A DNA stretch of 64,000 nucleotides. Source: Loripinus fragilis (taxonomy: Eukaryota; Mollusca; Bivalvia; Lucinida; Lucinidae). The stretch is taken from positions 65,070,253 through 65,134,252 of the forward strand of contig OZ026525.1 in NCBI GenBank assembly GCA_964019695.1, read 5' to 3'. Positions 44,747-57,526 of this stretch are shown here, piece by piece. Numbering within the stretch: the first letter of the stretch is position 1; each line of letters starts with the position of its first letter. A program made the position numbers and the translations under genes. The notes under the pieces were generated by a model that worked only from the letters and a program-made list of their open reading frames with translations, made no database searches and was not told the origin of the DNA.

Positions 44747-46930
44747 ATTTCTTAAATATTTTGACCTGCATTAAGCAATAATTGATCTTTAAAACCGATT
44801 TTCTTTTTTCTTGAGAGAGGCCGTTTTACTCATTTTTTTATTGTACTCACAAGGTACATACTCCCTATACTATCTAGTAAAATTAGAGTGTGAAAATAGC
44901 CTAAGTTAAAAATGCGAAAAAATGAAGATAATATTTTAGATTTCTAAAAAAAACAATGTATATCTTCAGAGCATCATTTAAAAAATGCAAAGTTTCAAAA
45001 CGATTCGCCAAAAATGTTGCAAACAACAATACAAGAATAGTATCATTGTTTTAAAACGACAAAAACTACAACTGCTACTTAAGGTGTCGGGCTTACGTGA
45101 ACTGTATTATGCACCCTACACATTTTAACTCTTTGTATACTGGACACACCTAAAGGATTACTTTGGCAAACAGTGAAGGATCAAAAGAAATGCAGCAATA
45201 TGCAGTATTTCATCATAGACCGTGAACTGCTAATAGACCCCCCCTCAGGGGTAATTTTGTACACTATGATTGCCTAAAACTACACTATATAAGACGCAAA
45301 ATGACACATGTCAGCTCTATAATTTGGGTGTTACCGTGTAACCGCCATGTAACCTATGTTACCCTATACCAGCTTCAAATCCCATTGTACAAATACAAAC
45401 CTATATCTAAATCTTAATTATCGACATGCTGATTGCCGTAAAGTGTAAGTTCATGGTTTGAACATTTTACTTAATTCAAAAATAAATATTTCATTATGTA
45501 CTAATTTATTTTTCATAGATCAGCCCCCTCATCTGCTAAGTTAATTATGGCAGTGTTCATTGCCTTAATCTAAACATCTGGGGGCTGCCATATTACAGTA
45601 ATGAACATTAAAAGATGGACGTTAACCTCTATTTCAGGTCAGCTAAATGACTCATGGAATCACCTTGCTAGTGGTTCCATACATTGCTTCATTTCAATAT
45701 ATCCTGTTTTAATAACAATTATCAGTCAGATTAATGCAAATAAGAATGTTACGACTATTTAAAGAAAAATATTTTGTTTTTCAATAAGTTTCAGTTGATT
45801 TTGCTATGTCTTATTGTACCCAAAATGAAGAAAGTTGTTACAAAATATGTCGTCTGCTATAGTAATAATTAGTACACTTTAAGGGTTGAATTTTAAAAAT
45901 AATTATCAAACCTTAGCCCATGTATCAAAATATAGTCATCAATGTACACACTGCTTAAAATATTGCTTTGAAAAATTGTGATTTTTTGCCATAATCAAGG
46001 ATTTAATACTTTGGTCTGGTAGTGTGTAAGCAGGTCATAGGGATTCCAGTCCACTTGTTAGGAGCTCATTGACCTGCAAATGGCCAGACCCCCAGTGCCG
46101 ACTGAAAGTAATTAATTACAGGCCAATTGAAGAGATTTCATACACATTAACGAATGGTTATTCCTACCATACTGTAAGCTTTATAATAAATGCAGTTTAA
46201 AAAAGTGTGACTTTCCCCTTTAAAACCACTTAATCAAATGCAGCAAACAGCTAGTATGCGTTAAACAACCTAAGCCTATCATATTGCAGTTATATACGTT
46301 ACCCAAGGGGATCCAAGTGCTTCTCGAGGGGGTCCGTACCTGTATTTGTAAGAAAACCTATAGCTGCTTGTGATTTTCCAGGGCGGAGTGGGGTCCAGAC
46401 CCCCTGTCTCCCATCTGGATTCGCTCATGATTACTATCTATAGCTGAAGAGGGTAAATGAGCTTACGTTCTTTGTATGGAACAAAAACACAGAATATATT
46501 CGTTGCATCCGATAAATTGCTAGGCTATAGTTTGTTCAATAGATACCGAAAATAGTAAGCGAGTATAATCAGGAAATACCACGATCACAAACTACAGACA
46601 AAGCCGTGGCATCGTGAGGAAGAGCCACACAACAACCACGAGACATCAGAAAGACAAACACAGCAAAGGAATCAGCCTTTCCTCCCTTTATATACACGTA
46701 GTAATGAATTCTTCCACCTGGTTTGATACAATCAGTTTGGAATGGTTCACTGTACATATCAAGGGGTCACAGGTTAGAATTTTTAGATTAAAATGTACAT
46801 GTACTTCAGTCCATAAAGATTTTTGTTGCCTAAGCAAACAGTGCGCATTTCATCTGTCTCTGCACTGTTTGCCAAAGTACCCGTACCTGGGTGTCCAATA
46901 TACAAAGGGTAACCTATATAAAAAAAGATA
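44747..46930. other. intergenic, no gene seen
   Basis: AT-rich. A decayed GGATCCAAGTGC...GGATTCGCTCATG element lies at 46308-46432. Short frames near 46569-46931 show no splice or composition support. Confidence 0.5.
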
Positions 46931-47280
<350 letters not shown>

Positions 47281-47748
47281 ATTTATAAACAAATTAATAA
47301 GAAAAATAATATTTTTAATTGAAACGATTGGTCTTGACTGGCTATTAAAGGGTAATAAACTAATCTTGATATTTTAGCAAAATATTATTAAAATAATCTT
47401 ACTTTTCACAAGTCACTCAGAATATATCCCTTCGCAAAGTGACAACTTAATTATGAATTGAATAGTTTACAAATATTATGTCTCTATTAAAATGCCATAG
47501 ACTTTAATTCGCTTTTAATACTCCAAATTGGATTTACACCGGAGTAAAGACTTCTTTTGTGTGTCCTTAAATGAAGTAAATTAAGTACTACGCTCTTATT
47601 ATGCGACAAAATATCGACAGTTTGCGAATACCCTAACTTTCCATTGTTAATTTTTACAATGAACCTATATACCTGAGACAGAAAGATCGCTGTTTGATAG
47701 TCATGTTCAAAGACAATAAAACAGCTCATGCAGTTAAATTTCTGTAGT

Positions 47749-47984
47749 CTTAAGGTTATAAAACATTTTTCATGCTCAACTCAACTGAGCATGGGATTTA
47801 TCTTGCTCATAAATGTTAAAATGCGAACAATTGTTGGCGTTTTAACATTATAAGCAGGATAAATGCAACATCTAAAAGTTTTTAGCAAGAAACATCTTTA
47901 TTTTTCAGCAGTTTAGTTTTAATGAGCAATTGAAATTTCATGCTGAAGCGAGTTGTGCATTAAAAACGTTTTATAACCTCTTGA
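47749..47984. mobile_element. GAGGTTATAAAAC-type MITE, tandem copy 1
   Basis: AAGGTTATAAAACATTTTTC and CATGCTCAACTCAACTGAG open it; AAAAACGTTTTATAACCTC closes it. Interior AATTGTTGGCGTTTTAACATT is also palindromic. Confidence 0.75.
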
Positions 47985-47990
47985 CCAAGC

Positions 47991-48207
47991 CCCGAGGTTA
48001 AAAAGCTGTTTTTTCTTGCTCAACTCAACTGAGCATGGAATTTACCCTGCTCATAAATGTTATAATGCCATTTGTTGGCATTTTAATATTCCTTAGAAGG
48101 GTTAATGCACCTGAATGTTTTAAAGCAAGAAAATATTGTTTAGTTTTTATGAGGAAATGAAAGTTTGCTCAGTTGACTTTTGCATGAAACCATATAACCT
48201 CGGCACT
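47991..48207. mobile_element. GAGGTTATAAAAC-type MITE, tandem copy 2
   Basis: CCGAGGTTAAAAAGCTGTTTT and GCTCAACTCAACTGAGCATG open it; TGCATGAAACCATATAACCTCGG closes it. Only a few bases separate it from copy 1. Confidence 0.75.
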
Positions 48208-48262
48208 CAGTCATTTTCATCGGCATAAAAGAGAAAAACCAGTGAAAAGCGATGTTACGTAC

Positions 48263-48493
48263 TGTAAAGGAAACGTATATCGTAGGATTGAATGTCGCAA
48301 ATAATTGGCGTTCTCCCATCGAACGTAGCGTTTCATTCGCATCGCTGTCATCATAAGCGCCATTATACATGTATCCCTGTCCACACATTCGAGCTGCCAT
48401 CGCCATAGCGATCATGTCGCACAACGCAATAACCCTCGAACACGTCGTACAAAATTCTAGACTCGTTTGTGAATAGGACAAGTATTCATCCAT
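48263..48493 (-). CDS. candidate coding exon, unrecognised
   Basis: On minus an ATG at 48493 opens 77 codons ending at a good donor (TTTACA|GTACGTAAC). The translation (MDEYLSYSQTSLEFCTTCSR start, ATFNPTIYVSFT end) is well mixed, cysteine- and methionine-containing, not repetitive, and more GC-rich than its surroundings. The raw frame continues to 48140, but that part overlaps a MITE. An in-frame stop lies 30 bases upstream of the ATG. No partner exon was found, so it may be a first exon or a chance frame. Confidence 0.35.
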
Positions 48494-48773
48494 CGAAGAA
48501 TCGTCCCTCCCAGCCCAGCATCAGGTATGCCATTGGCCACTCCCTGTTGACTCTGTCGAGACGTGGAATACCAGCAAAATTAAATAGCTTTGATGTAGTG
48601 TCTTTCCCTCAAAAATATAATATTCATAGCAGTAAGCGATTTTTTTCTTGCTCTTTAAATCACGAAAGCTTTGTTTTTGGACAAGCACGTATACTATGAT
48701 TTGGTGTAGGTACAAATAAATAAAACGATCCGCCTGAAAAAGAATTCTTTACTTAAAAATGCCCCTCATTAAA

Positions 48774-49320
48774 GTACGAGGGGCGTTTGGAAAGTTCGTA
48801 GCATGACATCATAACTCCTTAACGCGTGGATAAAATGCTATAAAATAGTACATTTTCAACGGCTACTTGATGGTTTGATTTTTGTCGAAAAAAAGACTTG
48901 GCATTCACTAGCAACACATTCTCAAAAGTGGTAGGGGTTTATACAATGGCGGAAATTTGAAGCAAAATATTTAGAAAAAATCGACCTTATTTCCGATCAT
49001 GAGGCCCTGAAAGAATTTTTAGGGATACAGGGATATTAGCCAAAAACATAAAGGGATACGGGATTTTTGTTAATTTTTAAAGGGATACGGGATACTTGGA
49101 TCAATTTTGGGGATATTAAGATACAATGCTTTCTGAATTTTGGGGATATTTGCCATATTTATTTTCGGGATATGGGATATATTTCAAAATAATTAAAGTG
49201 ATATGAGTTACTGGGACCCCCCTTCCAGGGCCTCGATCATTATATGACAAACTAACGATTTTGTGCTAACTTATTTTTTATTTAAATATAGCAGGTGACC
49301 ACAAGGCAATATTGTAAATA
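48774..49320 (+). mobile_element. 5' fragment of a second mariner-like element, with MITE insert
   Basis: TA then CGAGGGGCGTTTGGAAAGTTCG is a mariner-type terminal repeat, followed by a mariner-like leader and ATGGCGGAAATTTGA near 48944. No transposase continues. A 233-base element at 49001-49233 (GAGGCCCTG..CAGGGCCTC ends, internal GGGATACGGGA repeats) is inserted with CGATCAT duplicated at 48994-49000 and 49234-49240. Confidence 0.5.
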
Positions 49321-50561
49321 CGAGGTGTGATCAAAAAGTTCTCAGCCCAATTCTTTGATTTAAAATCTTTGTCAGTCGGTCACATGATCTAATTAAATGA
49401 CATTGGGATTGTGAAAAGCATGCGGTCATGCTTGGATGCTTATGTAAAGCACTTTTAAGAGGGGAGGGTGCGACACATTTGCAAAATGGATTAACTTAAA
49501 TCAGAGCGGTTATCAAGTACTTCTGTAAGAAAGGAATGCCTCCCAAGAAAATTCATGAAGACTTCATGGAAACCCTTGGGAAGGAGTCTCCTTCTTATAG
49601 CACAGTGAAAAATATGGGCAGCAGAGTTTAAGAGGGGAGAGAGAGCGTTTAGGATGATGGACAATCTGGCCGCCCCAAAGATGCCACCGCTGATGAAAAT
49701 GTCAAGGTCGTGCACACCCTGATTATGTGTGATAGGAGGCGAGACCTGCGAAGCATAGCTAGCGAAGTGGGCATAACTTTTGGAGCAGTACAATCATTCC
49801 TAACCGACATCTAAGGTATGACAAAGGTTTTGGCAAAATGGGTGCCGCGAATGTTGACCGATGATCAGAAAAGGACTCGGCTCGATATTTCTAGGTAAAT
49901 TGAGTTGTAACCCAAGATGAAACATGGGTTCACCACTTTGACCCAGAGTCAAAAATGCAGAGCAAGCAATGGAAGCACCCTGGCTCACGCCCTCCTAAGA
50001 AATTTAAGAGGGTTTATTCAGCAGGGAAGGTAATGGCCTCAATATTTTACGGATAGTCAAGGGTTGATCATGATTGATTATCTTGAGCAAGGTCGCATAA
50101 TAAACGGTGCATATTATGCAGGCGAATTGAGACGGCTACGCCAGGAAATCGCAAGAAGGAGGCGACGAAAACTGACTCACGGTGTTCTGCTCTTGCAAAC
50201 AGCGTCCCTGCCCACACGTCACAAGTTGCCATGACTGCTGCGACTGAATGTGGATTTGAAACCCTGCCTCATCCCCCGTATTTTCCTGATACGGCTCCTT
50301 CTGACTTCTATCTGTTCATTAAACTGAAATTCCATCTTCGTGGTACACAGTATGGAAGCAGTGAAGGCGTCATAGAGGCAGTAAACGAGTACTTGGAGGA
50401 CCAGGACAAGGCCTTCTGTTTTGAAGGGATAACAAAGCTCGAACAGAGATGGAATAAGTGCATTGCCTTAAAGGGATATTATATTGAAAAGTATTTGGCA
50501 AATTTTTTATTCCTTGGTAGCCTGAAGTACAAGGGGCTGAGAACTGTTTGACCATTCCTCG
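49321..50561 (+). pseudogene. mariner element with broken DD34D transposase
   Basis: Terminal repeats CGAGGTGTGATCAAAAAGTT then CTCAGCCC (49321) and GGGGCTGAGAACTGTTTGAC then CATTCCTCG (ends 50561). Total 1241 bases, normal for mariner; the left tip follows TA. Coding remains run on plus from about 49483 to 50551: helix-turn-helix part AVIKYFCKKGMPPKKIHEDF near 49505, RSIASEVGITFGAVQSFLTD near 49750, the linker WVPRMLTDDQKRTRLDISR near 49840, the first catalytic block DETWVHHFDPES near 49915, and a C-terminal open stretch at 50231-50551 with HPPYFPDTAPSDFYLF holding the third catalytic aspartate. Stops and frame changes occur, and the second catalytic aspartate block is altered by an indel near 50195. 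Dead copy. Confidence 0.85.
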
Positions 50562-50689
50562 AACAGTCACGCTTCAAAGCCTTTTGTTGATCTGTACATG
50601 TGCCTTTATGCCAATGAAAGGCACAACGAATGAGCAGCATCGAAGGAATATATACAAACAAAAAAGTCATATGCACAGTCTTTCCAGAA

Positions 50690-51968
50690 ACTTCGCTGTT
50701 TGCTCACATAAACAGTAGGTCATTAAGAACCTACAGCCAAAGAACCCTCTGATACACTCTGGAACATTGATGTTACATACTGTCTAAGAATCACTCAAAC
50801 TGATGACTTCAGAAATTACTTTGAAAAGTACCATGCATTCAAATCAGAAGTTCTGAAGGGCAGTCACTGTAAAACAGCTCAGTTCTGGGCATGGTATATG
50901 GATATAATTCAGATGATATTGACACTGAAAACACAAGGAAAACCACTTAAAATTGCATATCACTGCTCTGTAGGCTTTGTGACCAAAGTGTACCTGAATG
51001 CACTGCTGAATTTGTCTGATACACATCCTAGATGCAACGAACTAATGGAAGAAAAGGGGTTTTGTGTCACAATCATCTGATATTTGCTTGAGAAATACAT
51101 TTAAAATAACTATCAAGCAAACAATAAACCCCCATGCCAAGTCACAAGGAGGTAGTGTGGGCTTTAGCAGTTAGAACTATGCTTCGTACTACAGATGATG
51201 TATTTCTCATCACGTCGGAGCTCAATATGTTGAAGCAACTCTTCAATGCACTGAAATTAGCTCCAAGGAAAATTTTATTTGCTCTGATGCAAAGTATTGA
51301 GCATGATGTACTAGAGGCAGTGTCTGGCTTCATCAAAGTTTTCAATTCTAGTGTCGAAGACACTGAACAGTACCATTTGTCTTAGAGTGTCTGTATATAT
51401 GCCTGACATAGCTAAGGAACTACTAGAGGCGGCTCAGGTCATTTGCAGGAAGGCTATGAAAGACTTCACTGGCTTACATTTTGATTTTCGAAAATATGTT
51501 GGCTTTCAGAACCCAATTAAATGCAACAAGCTTGAAAAGCTTTTGCGGCTTGCAAGGTCAAGAAGAAATTTGACCAGTTCACAAAACGAAATCGGCGAGA
51601 TGAGAGCTGAAAGGAAAATCTTCTGTCAGCTTGTCATTCTTTCAATTGAACATAATGTTGACCTTAAGTGGACGCTGTCGCTCCCTCTGGGACCTGGTCC
51701 ATGGTCGCTGTCAACTCCTGATGGCATGTCCACCAAACCTGACAAGACCAAACTTCTGCATTTCTTGGAGTCACACATTGAACCAACAGTCGATCTGCCA
51801 TCCAGCGCTGCCAATATAACTGATAGAAATGCCATACTACGGTGCTTAACAGCTATTCCTGTCACCTTTGGTGAACAGGCAGAATCAGTTTTCAACCAGT
51901 CACGAAAGGCAGAGCATGTTGGTTTTGTCACTGATACAAATATACAGTGTATAAGCAGCACTCTATAA
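50690..51968 (+). pseudogene. second, diverged copy of the multicopy ORF family
   Basis: Plus-strand segments in changing frames: FRNYFEKYHAFKSEVLKG near 50810, AQFWAWYMDIIQMILTLKTQ near 50878-50935 (equivalent to the FQFWSQ region near 5605), and an open 205-residue stretch at 51351-51968 with NKLEKLLRLARSRRN, ERKIFCQLVILSIEHNVDLK, SLPLGPGPWSLSTPDG and TKLLHFLESHIEPT. The latter resembles the C-terminal half of the same family of uncharacterised invertebrate proteins (from memory). Stops near 51080 and a frame change near 51385 break it. It starts about 130 bases after the mariner right end. Confidence 0.5.
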
Positions 51969-52058
51969 AGTCTTATGAACGGTCATGCCGAGGAACTGCA
52001 CCAACACTTCTGTTCTCTGGTGCAACAATTAGGACACCATGTAACTGGAAGAGTATTA

Positions 52059-52263
52059 CAACCACGCAACTAGCAATTTAGCAATATACTCCAATGAAAC
52101 ATCTCAAGATAGGCTACCAGAAGCATAACATAGACAGTCTATAATTGTCATCCAGGTGAAAAGTTGTTCATTTCTACATGCTCATTTCTTTGAATAAATG
52201 AAAGTGGTTAATAATTTGTTTAAAAAAGCTTATGGTGACAAACTCATTTATTGAAAAGACATA
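52059..52263. mobile_element. left part of dispersed repeat split by the 4.5 kb insert
   Basis: Collinear with 39337-39571. Ends GAAAAGACATA, matching GAATGGACATA before the hairpin at 39570. Confidence 0.7.
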
Positions 52264-55200
52264 TTAGTTGGCCATCCAGAGCCTGAAAAAAAATTCTGTT
52301 GGCATTTTTGAGTACATTTTGGCATCCATGCTCAAAGTGTATCTTGATGTGTTTTAAGAAGGATAGGGGTGGATGCCAAGTCTGGAAATGCCCCAAAGTC
52401 CCTGAATTAGGTCAAAGGTCAACTGAGTGCAAATTCTTGTATATACGTCAGAATTTAGCGTTTTTATCAAATAGCTATCCAAAATTATGATTTAAAGTAA
52501 TGCAAAATCTCTTTTGGATACTACAGCCATGCTATATAAACAAACAGCATCATCAAGGCATGATGTGTGTTTGGATCAAAGGTCATTTAAGTGCAAAATC
52601 AGTGAAAAAGTGTAGCAATATTTTTTTTATATAGGGACAAAATTCAAATTTTAAGTTCCCTTCTATCCCAATGGAAGAATTTGTTTATTGCTATCCTGCT
52701 AGGTGTGTGTCTATCATGTTTGGAAAGCAATGATTTACCAAGTTTCCAGCGGTCAAATATTCATAATAGGCATATAAAGTACGTTACTGTATAAAATCAA
52801 TTAAAATGTAATACAACTAGGAATAACCATTTCATTTTAAAGAAATATTTTTTTTTGTTTAATGCTTTTAATGAATACGTCATTTTATGCAATTATCTAT
52901 CCTTTTATACATAAGATGTGTTTAAGTTGTTACTTACGTTACATTTTACCATCTGAAATTGAGTCATTTCTCAAAGGTATATGTTCCTAGCTACAGCTTT
53001 CATGGAGGACTTGGCCATGATCTCATGCTTATAGGACTAAAATATATAATTCTTTTCTCATTTTACACATTTGTTGTGTTTGTTCCCATCTATGAGTAAT
53101 TGCAAAACACTTTTTACAAGGCCACTACCTGCTAATTGCATATACAAAGCATAGCTTCATGAAAACACAAAGACCAAGCCTCCTATCATAAAACATCAGG
53201 CGTGTTGAAACTATGATAGAATATGGTAAATACCATATAATAGAAGGAATATATCCTCACATTGGTCTTCACATCGGCCTGTTAGCAGATGGTAACATAC
53301 ATAACATAAAGCTAATATACATGTACATTCCTAATAATGACCATCCAGTGAAAACATTGTTAACTTTTGTTGGGTATATCATGGAAATACGCCTGACATT
53401 AAGGGTAATCCTCCTTATAACTTTAAACATTTAACTGTAGGGGTGTCCTTTCATTTGCACATATTAATGAAATGATGTGGATTTAAAAGCAGCATTTCTT
53501 TGAAATCAGGCTGCTTGTGCAAACGTATTCATCCATATATAGAAGAAGTATAGATATGATTTTAAAGGTAACTTCAAATTTTAAGATACCATAAAATATG
53601 TATATATGTCTTTCACAGCGCAACTTTTTATACATTGTAATTGTTTCAGTGTCGATAAATTCAATTCTAAGTATCATTATTAATCATATTTTGCTTATTA
53701 TATTTTGCAATGATGATAGAGATCAAATGCTATGAGGTAATTGGCATGTGTTTCTTTATGTTATTCTTTCTAAATGTAAAATGCCAATGCAAGTTTTATT
53801 CCAAATTAAATTTCCCCAAAACAGATGTCTGGTGACTTCTTGGGAACACAGGCATTCGCCATATTGGAGCACCTGATGATTTGATTGTGTTCATAATTTT
53901 CTATCAGTTTGGGTCATTTCTTAGTATTTAGAGTATATGTGTCCTGAAATGGTCATCTAATATGTACATTTACTAGCATAATCTTTGTTTAACATCTCCG
54001 ATTTGCTTGATGTATATAATATCCTAAGGTAGTTAACTCGCCTGTTCTAGTGTAGAATCTATCCGTCAACCATGACAATTTGCTAAGACAGGGATTGATT
54101 GCATATAAGGTAGGTGACTTACATTAATGTATAAATCTACTGCTCGTAGATACAAATGCAATATATCAGATTGGATAGCACTTGTAACTGGAAACATACT
54201 CGAAATGTATAGTTTTAATATGGCATTACTCTTGAAATAAAACTGAACTACTTTCCTTTCACTATATACAAGACAGTCCTCAATCAGTGTTAGTCTTCAC
54301 AAATATCTACAAAAATATAGGTACAAGAGTGAGCAAGTTTATGCTTAAAATGGTTTCTGCAAGCTGTTGTCAGCAATGTTGTTCACATTTTCGATGGTTT
54401 CGCAATAAGCCTAATTTAGTAAATCTTTTAAAACCAACAAATAGACCATAACTCACATTTCATAGGACATATATAAAACATGTACTAGGGTTACAAATAG
54501 CCTAACAAAATCAAATAGTGCATAAACAAAACTAAAAACAAACTACCTTGTGAATAAGAAAAGCAAAGAAATCAGCTGCGTGTGACACTTCTTTTTCAAC
54601 ATTCAGTTTAATCTGTCAGTTTCAGAGATGCAAACCATACTAGTGAATGTTGGGAGTCATGTTTTTGTTTTATGCTTAAAAATAAAACAGTTAACTAATC
54701 TTTAAAATAAAGTATCACTCACGTTCGAATGATTTGTTGTTTATGTTACCATGAAATATGTTCAGATGTTTTACAAGACTGCTATATGGCTCAGGTAACC
54801 TTACCTAAACCAGCCTTAGTCTAAGATAATTGACGAGCAGAATAGTTTCTATCAGAATTGCTGCAGAATATAATAAGATAATCATCATTGCAATATGATA
54901 TGAAATCTAGTTCAACAAAACATAGAAGATTTTAATGGGGACAGATGATAAATTAATTTTATAATGTAATTGTCAACAGTGAAAAGTGAAAATTAAAACA
55001 ATTCAGCATACAAGGAAAATCCTTAATGCTAGATCTATGTAACATCCTATATTTAGACATAAACCATGCTGGTTCTGTACTACGATGTTTTATTTGCAAT
55101 CTTCAAAAACTTATACCTGCTATAAAAGACACTCAGCACTACCCCTGCATTAATTCCTGCCTTGCCACTAGATGTATGAAATATTGCCATGCTATTTTAA

Positions 55201-56779
55201 GTTAAGTATTGATATTAAGTCAATATTTAAATCATGATGTAGATCGCATGTTTATCGTTATGTACCATTGGTAGAAATCTGAAAACTGCAATATGAATGT
55301 AAAAGAACCAAGCAAATTACAAAAGTAATTGAGTAAGATCAGGAAATGCCACATTCACATATTGCAGACCTACCCATAGCACTCTTTTAAATTAAATCTT
55401 ATATAGAATAAAATGAGTGTAGTATATGCAAGCGAATTGTGGAGAGCAGACCCAAATTTTATATAGGCCTAACAACAATTACTACCTTTATCCATTTATG
55501 TAAGACACCCTTTGTTACCTACGTTACCTCATTAATATATGTGCAAATATTTAAGATCCATTATTGTTAATATAGTTAAAACTTGATTTAATTATGAAAG
55601 ATATTTTGCCAATTCCAATGCAATGTAAATTATAGAAAAATAAATCTGTAAGCAGCTATGCGTTACATGCTGGAGCCAGTACAATTTACATACTAATTTG
55701 CATATTTAAATATTTACTTGATTTCACTTCATTGCAAGTTAAAAGTTATAAACAACTTCAAATATATGAAAATGAATATTTTCAAATAGAATATAGACCA
55801 ATTTCATGTTTATTTCAGGTCAGGTATCATGGTTTATTCTAATACATGTAATTTGTATAGTCATTATTTGCAATTTAGTGTAAAATGTAACATACATATC
55901 GGTGACGAGCAGAAATACATATCACAAATGTATGCAATTGATTTTTATGTCTAGTTAAACATTTAATGATTAAACTGTTTCACTAATACTATTAAAATAA
56001 ATCAACGTTGGCCTTGTACTGTGTGTACTGTTGTTTTCAATGCCAGTAGGGTAACGTTGATAACAGGTGATAAATAGAAAAATGACCGCAGAAAAGTTAT
56101 TAAATTATGGGTTTCTAAGGCCCCAAGACATGCCCCAAACTGAAAATAGTTTATTTTTCTGAGAGGTGCAGCAAACTCTCAAAGTAGCCCATATATCTCA
56201 GTTTAGCCAAATTGAGGGAGAATTTCCGTCAGAATTGCACAAAACTTACAATGTTGATCTTTGTAAAATCCATAAAAGGATGTTTCAAAAGGGGTTCCTT
56301 TAACATAAACATGTTAATTTAAGTCTTCTGAAAGACTTCAACCTTTTTTAGAGTTTAAAAAACATCTTTTTGTTGGACCAGAGAAAAAAAGAAACACAGT
56401 TTGTAAAAATGCTCCGATTATTGCACTTGATGACCTTTTACCCCATTTTAAAGTCGACATGTGAACATTTAGTTATAAAAAACTGTTTCTCAATGTTTTT
56501 CAGACTTATAACTATAAGCATACAAAAGTTGGCTTGAAATGAAATATGTTTACATATAAAAAGATAAAGTTGTTTTACAGTAGTACATATTTTCTCATTT
56601 TTGCACTCAATGACCTTTGACCTAATTTCTGGCCTTCATATGCAAATTCAGACTTGGCATCCACCCCTATGGCTTTGTACACATGCTAAATATTATGTTA
56701 AAAGTGGTCTAACAAATGTACTCAAAAATGCCAACAAAACCAAAAATATGCATCTTTTTTCGATTCGGATTGCCAACTC
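52264..56779. mobile_element. 4.5 kb TA-flanked element with long degenerate inverted ends, no transposase
   Basis: The left tip TTAGTTGGCCATCC and right tip (inverted) GAGTTGGCAATCC match. Further in, TGTTGGCATTTTTGAGTACA, GGGGTGGATGCCAAGTCT and AATTAGGTCAAAGGTCA...GAGTGCAAA occur in order at 52300-52435 and inverted at 56600-56740, so the ends extend several hundred bases with indels. AAAGGTCA.T.AAGTGCAAAA is repeated again at about 52576 and (inverted) 56422. Target TA is duplicated (52262-52263, 56780-56781), and the empty site survives at 39570. The interior (53000-56400) is very AT-rich and has no plausible gene. Superfamily unknown; TA suggests Tc1/mariner-like. Confidence 0.65.
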
Positions 56780-57020
56780 TATGTTGTAGGTACACATTGG
56801 AATTGCCTCATAGAGGCAATTCCAATCTGTACCTACAACATATGTTACTGAAAATAAGGAAGAAAACTATTTGGAAATTTACATTTTCCAAGTATCATGT
56901 CCATTGTCTTTACCTCTTTTTAACATCCCAAACTGCCACCCAGTATTAAAATTCCTTCACTCTACTGCAAATTGTTTATATTTGCATGACAGCTATTTCT
57001 CTATATTCAACTTCATGGAC
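56780..57020. mobile_element. right part of the split dispersed repeat, with intact hairpin
   Basis: Hairpin 56780-56845 (TATGTTGTAGGTACACATT arm, GGAATTGCCTC core) is followed by text collinear with 39639-39795. Confidence 0.7.
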
Positions 57021-57202
57021 TAACTCTTTGCTAACCTGCTAGTTACGTGGTTGTATGAGCAATGACACAAACATGACTCAACCCATTAGCCTACTTCAGG
57101 ATCAATGAACAACTGACAAGTATGCTACTAGTCTTGTAGAGAGAAACGAATAGGTGTTCCATCTTACCTGTGAAGATAAAAACACTGTATCCAAATATCC
57201 AG

Positions 57203-57502
57203 GGGCAGACTTGATTTGGCTGTTCTTTTTACTCTTTCCACTCCGAACAGGCAGAACAGAAATCAAGTCCGCTGGAACATCTGTGCTGGCGTACGCCGGG
57301 GTACTCTGTCTTACGAGGTGGTGTAGACAGAACAGTCACGTGACCTGTTCCAAAAAGATGGCGGATCACTGCCTGCATGCGCGGAAATATATCGCATCGC
57401 TTGATTTATTCCGGAGTACTCCGAAGTGCCCAGTTTTACTTGTTTATGTGGCTGTTCTTGCGTACGCCGAGTACTCTAAAAATTGCTAAATCAAGTCCGC
57501 CC
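57203..57502. mobile_element. 300-base MITE with GGGC.GACTTGATTT ends and CAG duplication
   Basis: GGGCAGACTTGATTTGGC faces GCTAAATCAAGTCCGCCC. CAG is repeated at 57200-57202 and 57503-57505. The interior has two TACTC(T/C)G and GCGTACGCCG segments in inverted relation and an ATGGCGGATCACTGCC segment. A 3-base duplication with GG ends suggests a PIF/Harbinger-like element (inference). The 111-residue open frame across it is not supported. Confidence 0.6.
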
Positions 57503-57526
57503 CAGGAGGAAGCAGATACATAGAGG

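Noticed and set aside
57154..57489. 111-codon plus-strand frame
   Set aside because: It coincides with the GGGC.GACTTGATTT MITE.
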